NCBI GenBank assembly: GCA_034769895.1
Contig: CM068370.1
Coordinates: 46,490,344-46,554,343 of the forward strand
Direction of reading: 5' to 3'
Origin: Magicicada septendecula
Taxonomy: Eukaryota; Arthropoda; Insecta; Hemiptera; Cicadidae
Length of the DNA stretch: 64,000 bases
The notes below the pieces were generated by a model, which ran no database searches, was not told the origin of the DNA, and saw only the letters and a program-made list of their open reading frames with translations. The stretch's first letter is position 1; the number at the start of each line of letters is the position of its first letter. The translations under genes were made by a program, and so were the position numbers. This document shows, one piece after another, positions 48,181 through 59,338 of this stretch.

Positions 48181-49198
48181 GGCCTTTTTGTTGATATACC
48201 CACTGTGTATCAGTCGTCATTTGCAGCCTCTCACTCTGTGTCAGACACTGCTGTTGTGCTAGTTTTGGTCCGCCCCAGTTTGATCTCTTTTCTTAAAAAT
48301 TAATTCCTAAATCACAATGTAAACAATACTTTCTGTTCTCTATAAGTTGACTTACATAATATTCAATGTTACCACAAAGATTCTCAACCTACTATTTTCC
48401 ATGATGTATACACATGATATGCAATGCACAAATGGCAAACCTAACACTCCCAAAGGCGTGAAAGTTCTCCTCCCTCCTTTTGCAAAAGTTCATCATCTAC
48501 AATCTACCATTGAGTTATCAAATTAATATAAAATTTTTAAAAATTGTATATTTAATAACAACTATAAGAGAAAATCTGATGTAATCATTTGTGAGAAGAA
48601 ATAGCAAGTGCTTCTTTGTTATTGTACACCTGAATACCTAATTTTAGCAAATTCAAAAACAAATACTCTAGTTCAGAGTAAACAAACAGAAATCTGCTGA
48701 TTTACACCAAAATACGTTCGAGTGATTGCCAATCTCCTTTAATTAAACTAGCAGACCTTTCGGCTCTATTTGTACAACTAATAAACAGCACGTTTCACAA
48801 ATTGACTTCAGAACACATGTGTGATCTTCAGCTGCGTTTTGCGTTTGTAGTACTCTTAATACCTATTACAGTGAATGACTTTCTTGTATTCTTTAAATAG
48901 GCGCTAGAAACAGTAACAAAATGGTACTCTAAGAATAAAACAAAATCAGTTGCCAGATGTGTACAATAGAATTAATCTGAAGCTCTTAAACATCCTACTG
49001 ACATTGTTCTTTTGGGCATCTGTTATTATCCTATTGGGAAAACAAGAATAAAGCTTTAAAGCAAACATCCTTTAAAGACAATGTCTTTGTTATCTATAGT
49101 GGGAACATCAAAATCTGATTATGTTTTGTACTTCATTGTTATTACAGAGATGAGTTTTTAAAGATTTGGAATCATAGAGTCTAAATCACAGATGTTTT
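48181..49198. other. Intergenic, no feature recognised
   Basis: AT-rich sequence with no motif on either strand that I can assign. Confidence 0.5.
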
Positions 49199-49211
49199 TC
49201 AATATAATCTT
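49199..49211. repeat. SINE target-site duplication, left
   Basis: TCAATATAATCTT, identical to 49492-49504 on the other side of the SINE. Confidence 0.9.
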
Positions 49212-49491
49212 AATAATAATAATAATAATGGCTCCCATGTATACCACCGAAGTAGCTTAGGAGTAAGGCAGGGTAGGCTGCCTTATGTGAGCCATATGAC
49301 ATACAAGGAAGGCAGTGTGGCCAGCACTATGCTTCAGCCGCCCATTGTTATCTCAGGTACTCATTTTCAACAGGCTGAGTCGACCTGGGGGCTGAAAAAC
49401 GCATCTTGATTTTATGGTGCGGGCCCAGGAATCTAATGCGGGACCTCTGATTAGTAGCCAGGTGCCATACCCACTGGCCTACTGAGCCGCC
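49212..49491 (-). mobile_element. tRNA-derived SINE, 280 bp
   Basis: On the minus strand it starts GGCGGCTCAGTAGGCCAGTG, with an A-box-like TAGGCCAGTGGGTATGG and a B-box-like GCATTAGATTCC about 40 bases later. These are the internal RNA polymerase III promoter of a tRNA head. The 3' end is an (ATT)n tail. A perfect 13-bp target duplication TCAATATAATCTT flanks it (49199-49211 and 49492-49504). It has no coding capacity and would need a LINE partner. Confidence 0.87.
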
Positions 49492-49504
49492 TCAATATAA
49501 TCTT

Positions 49505-49849
49505 CTGCTGATAAATCTCTTCTGTGTTCAATGGCATAACTGCCAGGCCCACAGGGCCTGCAAATGAGGGGACCTGTGGACTACGAGGCCTGCACAAACT
49601 TATCTCTTAATTTTTTAAGAATGGGTGTAAACTATTGAACTTGAATAAACCAAATTTCCCTGTATGTATTTAGCATTAAAAAAAAATTATTTACTTTTTA
49701 CTGTTAATTTACCTATATCTAATGGTGAAGTTGGTCATATATCTAATGGTGTAAATTACTTGGTCAACTGCACTATAGGCTGGTGATACTAGTTCAAAAA
49801 CCGTTAAGCCACATCATATCATTATCCGTTATGAGCTACAAAAGGAAAC
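49505..49849. other. No feature recognised; GC-rich palindromic patch
   Basis: AGGCCCACAGGGCCT near 49543 is palindromic. The stretch may be the upstream part of the following hAT relic but shows no clear protein. Confidence 0.4.
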
Positions 49850-50360
49850 TATTAAATGTGCCAAAGTACTGGATCGCATTGTGAATGTTACTCTGACATT
49901 GCCAGCTTCAAATTTAATCACAAAGAGAAGATAGGCCAACTCAGTAACGGAAACATTTTGGCTATTATTGATCTTTTGAGTAAGTATAATCCATTGTTAC
50001 AAGAGACAATGTTGCAAGGTTAAAACAATGAGAAGTATATGAGTCACAAAAATCAAAATGAACTCACTCAGCATATATGTAAGAATTAGAAAATATTATT
50101 TTGAAACGGATTGAATCTGCTCATTTGTTCTCTGTAATAATGGATTCTACATAAGACATTAATAGAAAATAACAGAAAAGATTAACTGAATCAAACAATC
50201 AGATAAGTCTGTGTTTAAGAAGATGAAGCAGGAAGGTACACCAACTTAAAAGTAAAGAAAGTATTTTAGGACTTGTAGAAGTGACCAATAAAACTGGCAT
50301 AGGCTTAGAAGAAGAGATTTTAAACAGTCTTGATGAGAATGTATTCTGTTTACATTATAT
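49850..50360 (+). pseudogene. hAT-type transposase relic (ZMYM1/DUF4371-like)
   Basis: Fragments in shifting frames resemble the DUF4371 region of ZMYM1-like hAT transposases: HCECYSDIASFKFNHKEK, NGNILAIIDLLSKYNPLL, MSHKNQNEL, then ILKRIESAHLFSVIMDST and later ESILGLVEVTNKTGIGLEEE (with Val-Thr-Asn-Lys-Thr-Gly typical). Stops and frameshifts occur every 20-60 codons. The rest of the transposase, including the dimerisation end, is not seen. No terminal repeats were identified. Confidence 0.72.
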
Positions 50361-50600
50361 AATGTTACTACATTTCAAAACTGTAAGAAGGGATTAGTAT
50401 TTAAGAGGCATAAATTAAGTAAGGGTAGTAGGGGGCCCGTAAAGTATTTCTGCAGGGGAGACTCATAAGAAAGAGTTTACCACTGGTTGTGTTGATAATC
50501 AACTTGTTGGTATACTATAGCCATCCAATATCAGCATAATGTAATAATGCATGCTCCAGACTCTGTAAGACAAAGAAGTTGTTGTTTTCCCTTGGTACAT

Positions 50601-51600
50601 TTAACCCGTTTGGTACCAAGCTTCCCAATAAAGACCACTGTAATTTCTGAGTTGTTGCATTTCCCGGTTCAGCTTCACACACTCCAAAAGATGATTTTTG
50701 TTCATTTTTGAGTCTTCTCTCCTGCACAATACACATTCTTCTGTGGTAGAAACTTTTAATTTATAGAGATGCGCTGAGAGACAGTCATGGCCAGTTTCCA
50801 ATCTAAAGTTGGCAACTGCTTCCTTCCTGGGTTTTCTGCAGTTTTTATTCCATAATTGTTCAATCCCTGACCATGTTTTTCCTTCTGATATGTTTCTTGC
50901 TTCTTCCAGGAAGCGAGAGTTTGTTTTCCTTGTCATCAGTCTTCTTAGGGTGCTGCTGAAGTCGTGGGTACTTTCTTGGTGGTAGATCTTTGTCTCTTGC
51001 TTTGCCAAGATCTCCGCTGCATCATTTCCCGAGATGCCTATGTGAGCATTTATCTCCTTGTTAAGTGCTGTAAGCTGCCTGGTAAGTCGCCTTGCTTCCA
51101 GTGTGCTCCTGGATGTTGCTCCTGTATTAGAGAATGTTGCCTGGATGGCAGACTTAGAGTCCGCTAAAAGGACAGCTTTTGAAAAGGAATTTGGCCTCCA
51201 AATGAGGTTTTCCAATGCCACTTTGATAGCCTCTACTTCAGCGTCATAATTTGATTTATTTTGTCCCACTGCAATATAGTGAACAATGAGGAGAACACTC
51301 CTGCTCCAGCACAACCCACTTCATCCAGCAAATATCCATCAGTGTATACACGTAGCCAGTTTTCCTCTGGAAATCAGTCATTGATGGTTGTTAGCGTTAT
51401 CTGTTTTAGTTCTTCTGGAGATCTTCTCTTCTTCTTAACATCTTCCATCAGATTCAGATGTACTTCATACCTATGAAAGTGGAGTGGATTTTCCAGGGGG
51501 ATCACTTTATTAACTGCTGTTTGTATGCTGTGGTATTGAAGGTAGTTGCTACTTTGGTTTAGTAGTTTTGCGTTTTGAGTCTCTGTGGTTCCATCCTCTC
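50601..51600 (-). pseudogene. Non-LTR retrotransposon RNase H and zinc-finger tail
   Basis: The upstream part (51600-51290) reads LQYHSIQTAVNKVIPLENP and then NWLRVYTDGYLLDEVGCAG. A frameshift follows, then the main frame (50601-51314): YDAEVEAIKVALENL, VLLADSKSAIQATF and HIGISGNDAAEILAKQ. These give the Asp, Glu, Asp and His-Asp-type RNase H residues. The tail CVLCRREDSKMNKNHLLEC is a typical C-terminal zinc finger. RNase H at this place is found in I/Loa/R1-like LINEs. RT and endonuclease are absent, so this is a 5'-truncated relic. Confidence 0.82.
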
Positions 51601-51620
51601 ATGAACTCGCGTTCCATACG

Positions 51621-52177
51621 GGTTGCAAAGTTGTTTGCATCCGTAGCATTTTTTAAGCTATATGTGTCACTTGGGTAGTGCTAAATGAGTAACAGCGTTA
51701 GGCTGCTTCCCAAGGCCTAGACCAAATGAAGCGATGTAAGACAAAGAATGGTTTAGTGAATTAAGCTGGATAAGTCCAAGTCCACAACAGTACTATGTGC
51801 TTTGTGCAGAGAAATTTGTGGTTGTATACAGATATACTGGCTAAACAGATTATTTAACAAATTGTATTTATAAAAAAATGTTACTGACAATTGCAGCTTC
51901 AAGAATACAACAACAGGTAAAACTCCAGAACTTTTTTAATTTACAGTCTGTAATAAGGATTAAAAAACATGAAATTAAATAGGTTTATAAGCTGTTAAAA
52001 TGATTTTTGGTACAAGTAAGATGTACAGGTGTTCTTTCATAAGTAAAATATATTACAACTTGGACTTATTTTGATTCCATTATATGTTGAATGAAAACTG
52101 TACATTTAATACAGTAATCTTGTTTAACAGTACTGAACTGAGAATATTAGATTGTATGAAATCCTGCACTATTCTCA
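51621..52177. other. Intergenic, no feature recognised
   Basis: AT-rich sequence without identifiable coding or repeat structure. Confidence 0.5.
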
Positions 52178-52497
52178 TCAAATTCTTGGATTTCGTTGTC
52201 TATGACGTGCCCGTTACTTAACTAAATATAATTACTTCACTACCAACTTGGAACACAAAGTTTTTTATAGGTGAAAACGTAAAAGTTTTACCTTATAGCA
52301 TATATCACACCTCACACACACACAACATCGATCTTTCAAAAGTCGATACAGTCGCCAACAACAAGACAGACAGTGTGCCCAATAGCAGCCTCTGAAGAAG
52401 CTTTTTAAAGCGAAAACTGGTTAAGGCTATAAGGTAAAACTTTTACGTTTTCACCAAAAAAAACTTTGTTTTCCAAGTCGGTAGTGAAGTAATTATA
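52178..52497. mobile_element. Penelope-like element foldback, 3' ends only
   Basis: The left arm (about 52178-52306) is the Penelope-like 3' terminus in reverse; the right arm (about 52310-52497) is the same terminus forward, with the last codons (FQKSIQSPTTRQTV region) and the shared GCTATAAGGTAAAAC end. Arms pair over some 85 bases with few mismatches. The same terminus occurs at 53975-54110, 55750-55937 and 63129-63212. Confidence 0.78.
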
Positions 52498-53528
52498 TTT
52501 ATTCTCATCAAACTTTAACAATTGTATTTAGAAAAGGTCTTCAGCCAGGGGGTGCGCACTGCCCCCCTCAATATTCTGAATCATATAAAAAATTGTTTTC
52601 AATTTTTTCAAATAAAACCTAACAGATAGTAAAATAGGACACAATTAGCTAAAGGAACTTTTGTTTTTATAAATCTGATATCATTTATATTATTTTCATC
52701 ATATTGTAAGATGTTATCTTTATCATTTCATGTCTGTAAACTTTAAATATCTATTAATATGTCTCCAAACTTACCTTCTTGATTAGAACAAAATACAGTA
52801 AGTACCACAAACAATGAGTTTTTTAATTTTTGTAGTTTATTCATAAAATTCTAACATCACAAGGAGGTGACCATATATCACTTCTCATATTTATGCCTCA
52901 TAATTTCTCCAAATTCTCCATAATTTGATGTTCCACACGGATTTCTAAAATTTTCTCAAGATTTTTACTTCAATTTTTGGCTCAAGTTAAAAAAAGTGCC
53001 GCTGAAGTTAAAAAAAAAATCAAATTAAATACTACGTAAAGACTTTGGCTAAAATTCCCTTTAGTCTGACATACATCATGGATTTTTACAACTCTTTCAC
53101 AATTTTGACCCATTTTTAGAGCTCTTACTTGCTAACATAATTTTCTTAAATTTAAAAAACAGAACACATTATTCACGTTTGATTAAGATTATTTTTAATT
53201 TTATAGCCTACGTAAGAGTTTTGCGTTTTTTATTTTATTTTAATGCTCATATTTTTATCTCCTTCTCCTATTTTTAAAAAGATTAATAATAGGGCCTGTG
53301 TGATAAAAGAATGGACAAGAATACTTGATGGGGCATTCATAAGTCATCCCCGAAACAGACAGCCAGATAAGTACCAAACAGTCATATTAAAAATGAGAAC
53401 TTTTTGTACTCATTCAATTATATGTATATCTACCTTAAAAGTAAAATTAACTGACATAATTTTACACTTTTGTAGCTAAATTAAAATTTTCAGGGGTTTA
53501 AACCCCCATACCCCATGAGAGTCTACAC
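52498..53528. other. Unassigned, contains a segment repeated inverted in mariner 2
   Basis: Bases about 52645-52785 are the reverse complement of about 56085-56222 with modest divergence. The rest has no coding signature. The last part near 53500 is AT-rich up to the mariner terminus. Confidence 0.5.
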
Positions 53529-53973
53529 ATGAGAGAGCTTCGACAAGTTCCCAGAATCGGTAAGTTATGTTTAAAATAATAATTGCATCAGGAGAATTAT
53601 TGTTTCATAAGTTGGCAGTGACATTACAATATGGCCAGTCCTCATGCTCTTCCTTCCTATCCAATAATAGCACAGCTATGTGTTTCTTTAATGTGCATGT
53701 GACATTGTTGGAGTTAGAAATTTCCATAATTGAACAACACGGAAATATATAGTTGCATTTTACTTCAAAAATCACCATCACATACAGTAATCTTCACCAA
53801 AAGCATATGGTGAATTGGCAATTAAAAAAAAAAAAAACTAGTATATGAGTGATACTACCGTTTCTGTGAGGGTCGTGTTAGTGTTGACTATGATGTTCAT
53901 AGTGGGCATCCATCTACCATGATAAACAATGAAACCGTTGGGGGTGTTCAAGGGGTTGTTTGAGGTGACACAA
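53529..53973 (+). pseudogene. Mariner element 1, 5' fragment
   Basis: It begins with a mariner-type terminal repeat, ATGAGAGAGCTTCGACAAG and CCCAGAA, similar to the reverse complement of the right end near 63008-63035. Further on, DVHSGHPSTMINNETVG matches the linker after the mariner DNA-binding domain. It is cut at 53973 by the Penelope-like pair. Homologous sequence restarts at 55925. Confidence 0.72.
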
Positions 53974-53974
53974 G

Positions 53975-54656
53975 TAAATACTTGGATTTCGATGTCCATG
54001 ACGTGTCCATTGATTAACTAAAGATTACCACTACCGACTCGGAACACAAAGTGTTTTATTGGTAAAAACATAAAAGTTTTCCCTTATAGCCTGAACCAGT
54101 TTTTGCTTATTATAAGCTTTGTCAGAGGCTGCCACTAGGAGTGCTATCCGTCTTGTTCTTGGCGACAGCATTGACTTTTGAAGAATCAATGTTGTGTATG
54201 TGGGGTGTGATATATTCGAATAATGTGTGTGATTTGAATTGTGTCTGTTCTTTTAGGATGTTGTTTTTATGTGTTTTTGTGCATTTGTATATTTCCAATT
54301 GTTCAAGAGTGTCTAGTTTTCGGCCTTTTGTGCGTACGTGTAGAATATCCATCTTGTTGTCGTTGTTTGTGTATGTGTGGTTTGCTTCAATGAGGTGGTT
54401 TGCAAAGGTGGATTGGTAGCAGAATATAGTGCCTTTGTGTGTTCACTGTGTCTTTGCTTGAAGCTACGTCCTGTCTGGCCTATGTAGAATTTGTTGCAAT
54501 CTGAGCAATTTAGTTTGTAGATCAAATTGCAACCAAGTAGATCATATTTGTTTTGTGCTTTGTGTGTGTAAGTTTTGATAGTGTGTGTTCTGTTTTGTTT
54601 GTAGATTTGTAAGCGATTCTGTATCCTGCTTTTTTGAATTTGTGGACTATTTTTTC
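53975..54656 (-). pseudogene. Penelope-like element, minus-strand arm with GIY-YIG endonuclease
   Basis: On the minus strand it reads LIYKLNCSDCNKFYIGQTGRSFKQRHSEHTK, a GIY-YIG nuclease (Y-I-Y...YIG-type core), then in another frame MDILHVRTKGRKLDTLEQLE and NKTDSTPSGSL to the C-terminus and the element's 3' end at about 53975. The nuclease would cut target DNA for priming. RT is missing on this arm, which stops at about 54656 where the plus-strand arm begins. At least two frameshifts are present. Confidence 0.85.
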
Positions 54657-55937
54657 CAGTGTGGTTATTGAAGGTCTTTCTCCAATACTTAGAAAAAACA
54701 AGAATCCTCACAAACAATGACGGACACTCACATAAAATACTATATTGGCACAGATATGTTGATGACATCATAATTCTATACAGGGGAAACAAAAGACAAT
54801 ACGAACAGTTACTAACCCACATAAACAAAATACACAAAAACATAACCTTCACTGCCTAATATGAATACAACAGAAGTATAAACTTCCTAGACCTCTCCGT
54901 CACAAAATTTGAACACAGACACAAATTCAGTATATACAGAAAACCCACTACAACTGGCACACTAATACACAACTCCTCCAATCACCCAAATCAACACAAA
55001 ATAGCTGCCTTCAGAACTATGATACATAGACTTAACAACATCCCACTAGATGAAAAAGACTACAAAGACAAACTAAACACGATAAAATATCTAGTAGAAT
55101 CCAACGGACACAACAGAACAATAGTCAATAAACTCCTGCAACTCCTGCACAAAACACAAAACAAACAACAGACAAAGACAGAAAACAACAAATTCATAAC
55201 ACTAACATACATCTATAACCACATTGAAAAAATAGCTCACACATTCAAAAAACCAGGATACAGAATTCCATACAAAACTACAAACAGAACAGAACACACA
55301 CATACAAAGCACAAAACAAATTTGATCAACCTGGTGTTTACAAACTAAATTGTTCAGATTGCAACAAATTCTATATAGGCCAGACAGGACGTAGCTTTAA
55401 ACAAAGATACATTGAACACACAAAGGCACTACACTCCACTACCAAATCCACCTTTGCAAACCACCTCATTGAAGGAAACCTCAAATACATAAACATCGAC
55501 AACAACAACATGGATATTCTACACGTACACACAAAAGGCCGAAAATTAGACACTCTTGAACAATTGGAAATATACAAACACACAAAAATACATAAAACGA
55601 CATCCTAAACGAACAGACACAATTCACATCACTCGTATTATTCGAACCCCACACCACAACATTGATCCTTCAAAAGTCGACACCATCGCCAAGAACAAGA
55701 CGGACAGTGCTCCCAGTGGCAGCCTCTACGAAGCTTGTAATAAGCGAAAACTGGTTCAGGCTATAAGGTAAAAACTTTGTCAAATTTTGTGATGAAGACT
55801 GCTAACATAGAGAAAATAACTGATATAAGGTAAAACTTGTACGTTTTTACCAATAAAGAATTTTGTGTTCCGAGTCGGTAGTGAATTAATTATAATTAGT
55901 TAAGTAACGGACACGTCATGGACAATGAGATTCAAGA
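54657..55937 (+). pseudogene. Penelope-like element, plus-strand arm with RT and GIY-YIG
   Basis: It begins mid-RT with FLQYLEKTRILTNNDG and LYWHRYVDDIIILYRG, the catalytic YVDD. Then come SINFLDLSVTKFEH and FRTMIHRLNNIPLDEKDY, typical of Penelope RT thumb. GIY-YIG follows from about 55330 in shifted frames (YKLNCSDCNKFYIGQTGR in one frame). The C-terminus is SGSLYEACNKRKLVQAIR before a stop at 55771. The last part repeats the element 3' end. The arm is head-to-head with 53975-54656. Frameshifts and stops make it inactive. Confidence 0.87.
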
Positions 55938-56040
55938 ATTCCCAGAATCAGTAAGTTATGTTTAAAATAATAATTGCATCAGGAGAATTATTGTTTCATA
56001 AGTTGGCAGTGCTCATCCTCTTCCTTCCTATCCAATAATA

Positions 56041-56235
56041 GCACTGGATAGGAGTGGATATTTTTGTGGTACATATTTTGTTATAATCAGGAAGGTAAGT
56101 TTGGAGAGAAATTAATATCTATTTAATGTTTACAGTCATGAAATGATAAAGATACCATCTTACAATATGATGAAAATAATATAAACGATATCAGATTTAT
56201 AAACGCAAAAGTTCCTTTAGCACAATCCAATAATA
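56041..56235. mobile_element. Short insertion inside mariner 2
   Basis: Mariner fragment 1 lacks this stretch. It is flanked by ATCCAATAATAG on both sides, a probable 12-bp target duplication. About 140 bases of it match 52645-52785 in inverted orientation, so it is a small dispersed repeat. No coding capacity; class unknown. Confidence 0.6.
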
Positions 56236-57265
56236 GGATACTGTTACTTTAATGTGCATATGACATCATTGCAGTTAAAAATTTCTGTAATTGAACAGGA
56301 CTTAAATATCAAATGTTGCATACAATTTTTAAAATCATCATCACATACAGTAATGTTACTTACAAAAGCATATGGTGAATTGGCAATAAAAAAAAACTAG
56401 TATATGAGTGACACAAGCGTTTCTGTGAGGGTCATGTTAGTGCTGATTGTGATGTTCATAGTGGTTTTATTATCTACCATAATAAGCAATGAAATTGTTG
56501 GGTGTGTTCAAGGGGTTGTTTGAGGTGGCACAAGTAAATCTGTCGAGAAATAGCAACACAGGTTGGAATATTAGTTGGAAGTTGGAACTGTATTTTCCAT
56601 AATAATCTGAGAATGCTTCAGGTTTGCCAACACATTGTTCGAAAAGCGCTGTTTGCAAAAATCAGAAGAAATACAAAGGACACTGGCAGGAGACCTTATC
56701 ACTATGGCTGATCAATATAAAAATTATATTATATGTGATTAAGAGTATAATCACAGGAGACAAGACATGGAGTTTTTGTATGATCCACAGACAAAACACC
56801 AGTCATTGCAGTGGAAATCAAAATTATTTCCATGACACAGAAGTATAGATTAAACAAGCATAAAGGAAAGTTATGTTGGAACTTTTTTTATTCACAGGGA
56901 ATTGTCCAAAATGAATTCATTCCACAAGGCCAAACAGTGAACAAGGAAATATATGTGGATATACTTCATCATCTATGGAATGCAATCAGAAGGAAACAGC
57001 CTGAAAAATGGAGAAAAACTGAGTTCTTTTGAACAATCCTGGTAAAAGAGTACCATGGCACAATGATACACCTCCTGAGCATCCACTATAATCTCATGAT
57101 TTAGCACCAGCCAATTTTGCTTGTTTTCTCGTTTGCTGAAGGGAGTTCTAAAAGAGAAAACGTACAAGAATGCTGGTGATGTTATCACTGAAGTGACGAA
57201 GCAGCTGAAGGAGTTTTCTAAGAAGGGTTACACAACTGTTTCCATAAACTTTACAAATGTTGGCA

Positions 57266-57269
57266 GAAG
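57266..57269. repeat. Target-site duplication GAAG (left of LTR element)
   Basis: GAAG recurs at 62938-62941 directly after the second LTR. Using it once rejoins the mariner C-terminal codons CWQKFVAAV. Confidence 0.85.
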
Positions 57270-58562
57270 TGTTGCAATCATTCGTCTTCTGCCGAATGCA
57301 ACAATCCGCGAATTGTACCTTGCCCGACGCACTGACGTCATGCCCTCCCTTTTACTAACCCTATCGTTTACTTTGTTTAATCTCGTCAGTCTCCCATCAA
57401 ACGCTGTGAGCAGAGCGGCCCGTCGCCGGACTTTCGTCAAGTATGGGAGCCTCAATAACCAAGGTAACTATGATTGTTTTTGAGCTATCGTAAATCAATG
57501 CTAGTGGCTAATAATTTTGTATATTACGTTTGTAACGAAAAGAAGAAAACTTGTAATAGATGTAAAAAGATTGTTATCCATAACCAACCAAGACGTATCT
57601 TGTCTGTAATAGTCAGCCTCGCCTAAAACTAAATTTCAGTCAGTCAACTTGATGAAAAGAGCTAAGATATGTAAGGTTCAGTGTCAGTACTCATTATATA
57701 TGTAATTTGAAGTCGTAACCTTGTAATGCAATTTTGTAATATTGTAAGTTGTAACTACGCACTGTATGAATCCATGTGTGCGTGTTAATCGAACGATGTG
57801 GGTATAAAGTGTACTAAAAGATGTGAAAACTTTCAGTTCAAAACTTGGTTCGACGTTCCGGACCGAAGACACGAGAACACGAACTTCGTACAGTTTTTAC
57901 ATGATCTTCCAGCACAGACATAGCAGTGGTTCAAAGCAGGTACTGAGGAACACGCAGCCGTAGCCACCAGACACAGCAGGTTGCAAAAGGACTTATCTGG
58001 ATTGCCAAGTAATATTTTTACCTTTAATAACTTACGGTGGCAGTTGCTGCATAATCACGAAGCAAAAACGAGACAAACTAGTTACTCATCATAAGTGTTA
58101 GAAACAATTTTATAAACTTTTGTGATAGACAACAGTGTCAGAAATTTATAAGTAGATCACAGCGTGTACGCTGAACACCATTTTGTAAACTAGTATTGAT
58201 TTATGCGACAGCCCCATATTTAGCATTTAACATTTTCTATACTCAGTTTTTTCAAAAAAAAAAATTAGCTCAGCACTGACCGTTGCTGACTGGCACATAA
58301 TTAGGTAAATTTTAGAGGCTCGTAATGTTTTTGAAATAAACGGGTACGCATCCGGCTCAGCTCACAGATTGATGCTTTCAACAATTTCTTTTACTTGCAC
58401 CTCCTCCATTTATAGAATTATGTTAATTATAGAAACACTTGAGAAATAAGTTACAACACAGAAAAAGTGTCTTTAGCATTTTGATGGATTTAGATATTAT
58501 ATTATGTTATTTGTGTGTATGCTGGACACTTCCGGGGCCCAGCAGCGGGAAGTGCCGCAGCA
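57270..58562 (+). repeat. 5' LTR of the LARD-like element
   Basis: Ends TGTTGC and GCAGCA, one mismatch from perfect inverted ends. It contains ATGAATAAA-like AT-rich stretches and GTGGGTATAAAGTG near 57798, a candidate TATA box. The open frames within it have no known relatives. Confidence 0.88.
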
Positions 58563-58566
58563 GAAG

Positions 58567-58582
58567 TGGTAGCAGAGCGTGG
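58567..58582 (+). other. Primer binding site, initiator-methionine tRNA-like
   Basis: TGGTAGCAGAGCGTGG, four bases after the LTR. The first 11 bases fit the 3' end of animal initiator methionine tRNA (TGGTAGCAGAG), with two mismatches beyond. Confidence 0.75.
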
Positions 58583-59334
58583 TTATTTTGGGTTTTCCTT
58601 GGTCCATGGGTTACAAGGCATTTAATTCAATTTAATGGGTTATAAGCCATAGTTATCAAGAGTAATTTTGTTGATGTTGAGTGTGTTGAAATTTTGTATT
58701 GTTTGTATTGCACGGTATTGGTCGCGTGAAATTTTGTATAGGATTTTGTGGGAGGTATTTTAAATGTTATATGCGTAGTTAACAATTTTGTCACAAGTAG
58801 GTCTTTGCTGCAAGTTGTTGTGAAATCAGATCGTTCAAATTATTCGCTCGGGAGTGGAAAACCGCTAGTTGAACTTTGTCTGGCAGATAAGGCCGTGCAT
58901 TGTTGTGCCAGGCTAACCTGTTCGTCTTATCTACATTCCACCGAACAGCTGCTCCCTTATCGTTGCGCTTTGTATGTTTTGGTTTTCTCCACATACTCGG
59001 CTTAATAACCCCGTACCTTGCTCACCGTGCCGTATGTCTGATTGTCCAGTTCGCTAACCGCCTCCCAATCTGCTGTTATACAAAATATGTTTAGTGGATC
59101 TGTTGTTTGTATAAAAGTGACGTACTCTATTAATTCGGTAAATTTTATTTAGAAACGTGCGCATCTCAGTAAATCCGATTTTGTTTCGTGGAAGGCGTTA
59201 CAAGAAAAATCAAAATTAAAATTTTCGTAAAATAGCAGCCTTTTACTAACGGAAAATGTTCGTTGTCAGTAGTCACACACACGTTACCACCTGTCTCATG
59301 TTAATTGGTTTGCGTTAACTACGAATTAATATAC

Positions 59335-59338
59335 GCGG
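59335..59338. repeat. Target-site duplication GCGG (left of solo LTR)
   Basis: Repeated at 60756-60759 after the solo LTR. Four bases, as for the other Gypsy insertions here. Confidence 0.8.

Larger units (their letters stand above)
55925..57269 (+). pseudogene. Mariner element 2, transposase relic (left part)
   Basis: It starts with a degenerate terminal repeat (ATGAGATTCAAGAATTCCCAGAA) and repeats the left fragment. Transposase pieces include FEVAQVNLS, IITGDKTWSFC (first catalytic Asp; usual TGDETW), YSQGIVQNEFIPQGQTVNKE with VDILHHLWNAIRRKQPEKW. The second Asp region (HHDN) is lost in frameshifts and the third (DLAPANF) is partly readable. It is interrupted at 57269 by the LTR element and resumes at 62938. 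It belongs to the Tc1/mariner superfamily and is clearly dead. Confidence 0.82.

Noticed and set aside
49212-49491. Functional tRNA gene on the minus strand
   Set aside because: The B box is degenerate, no acceptor stem closes, and the 280-bp unit has a tail and target duplication: a SINE.
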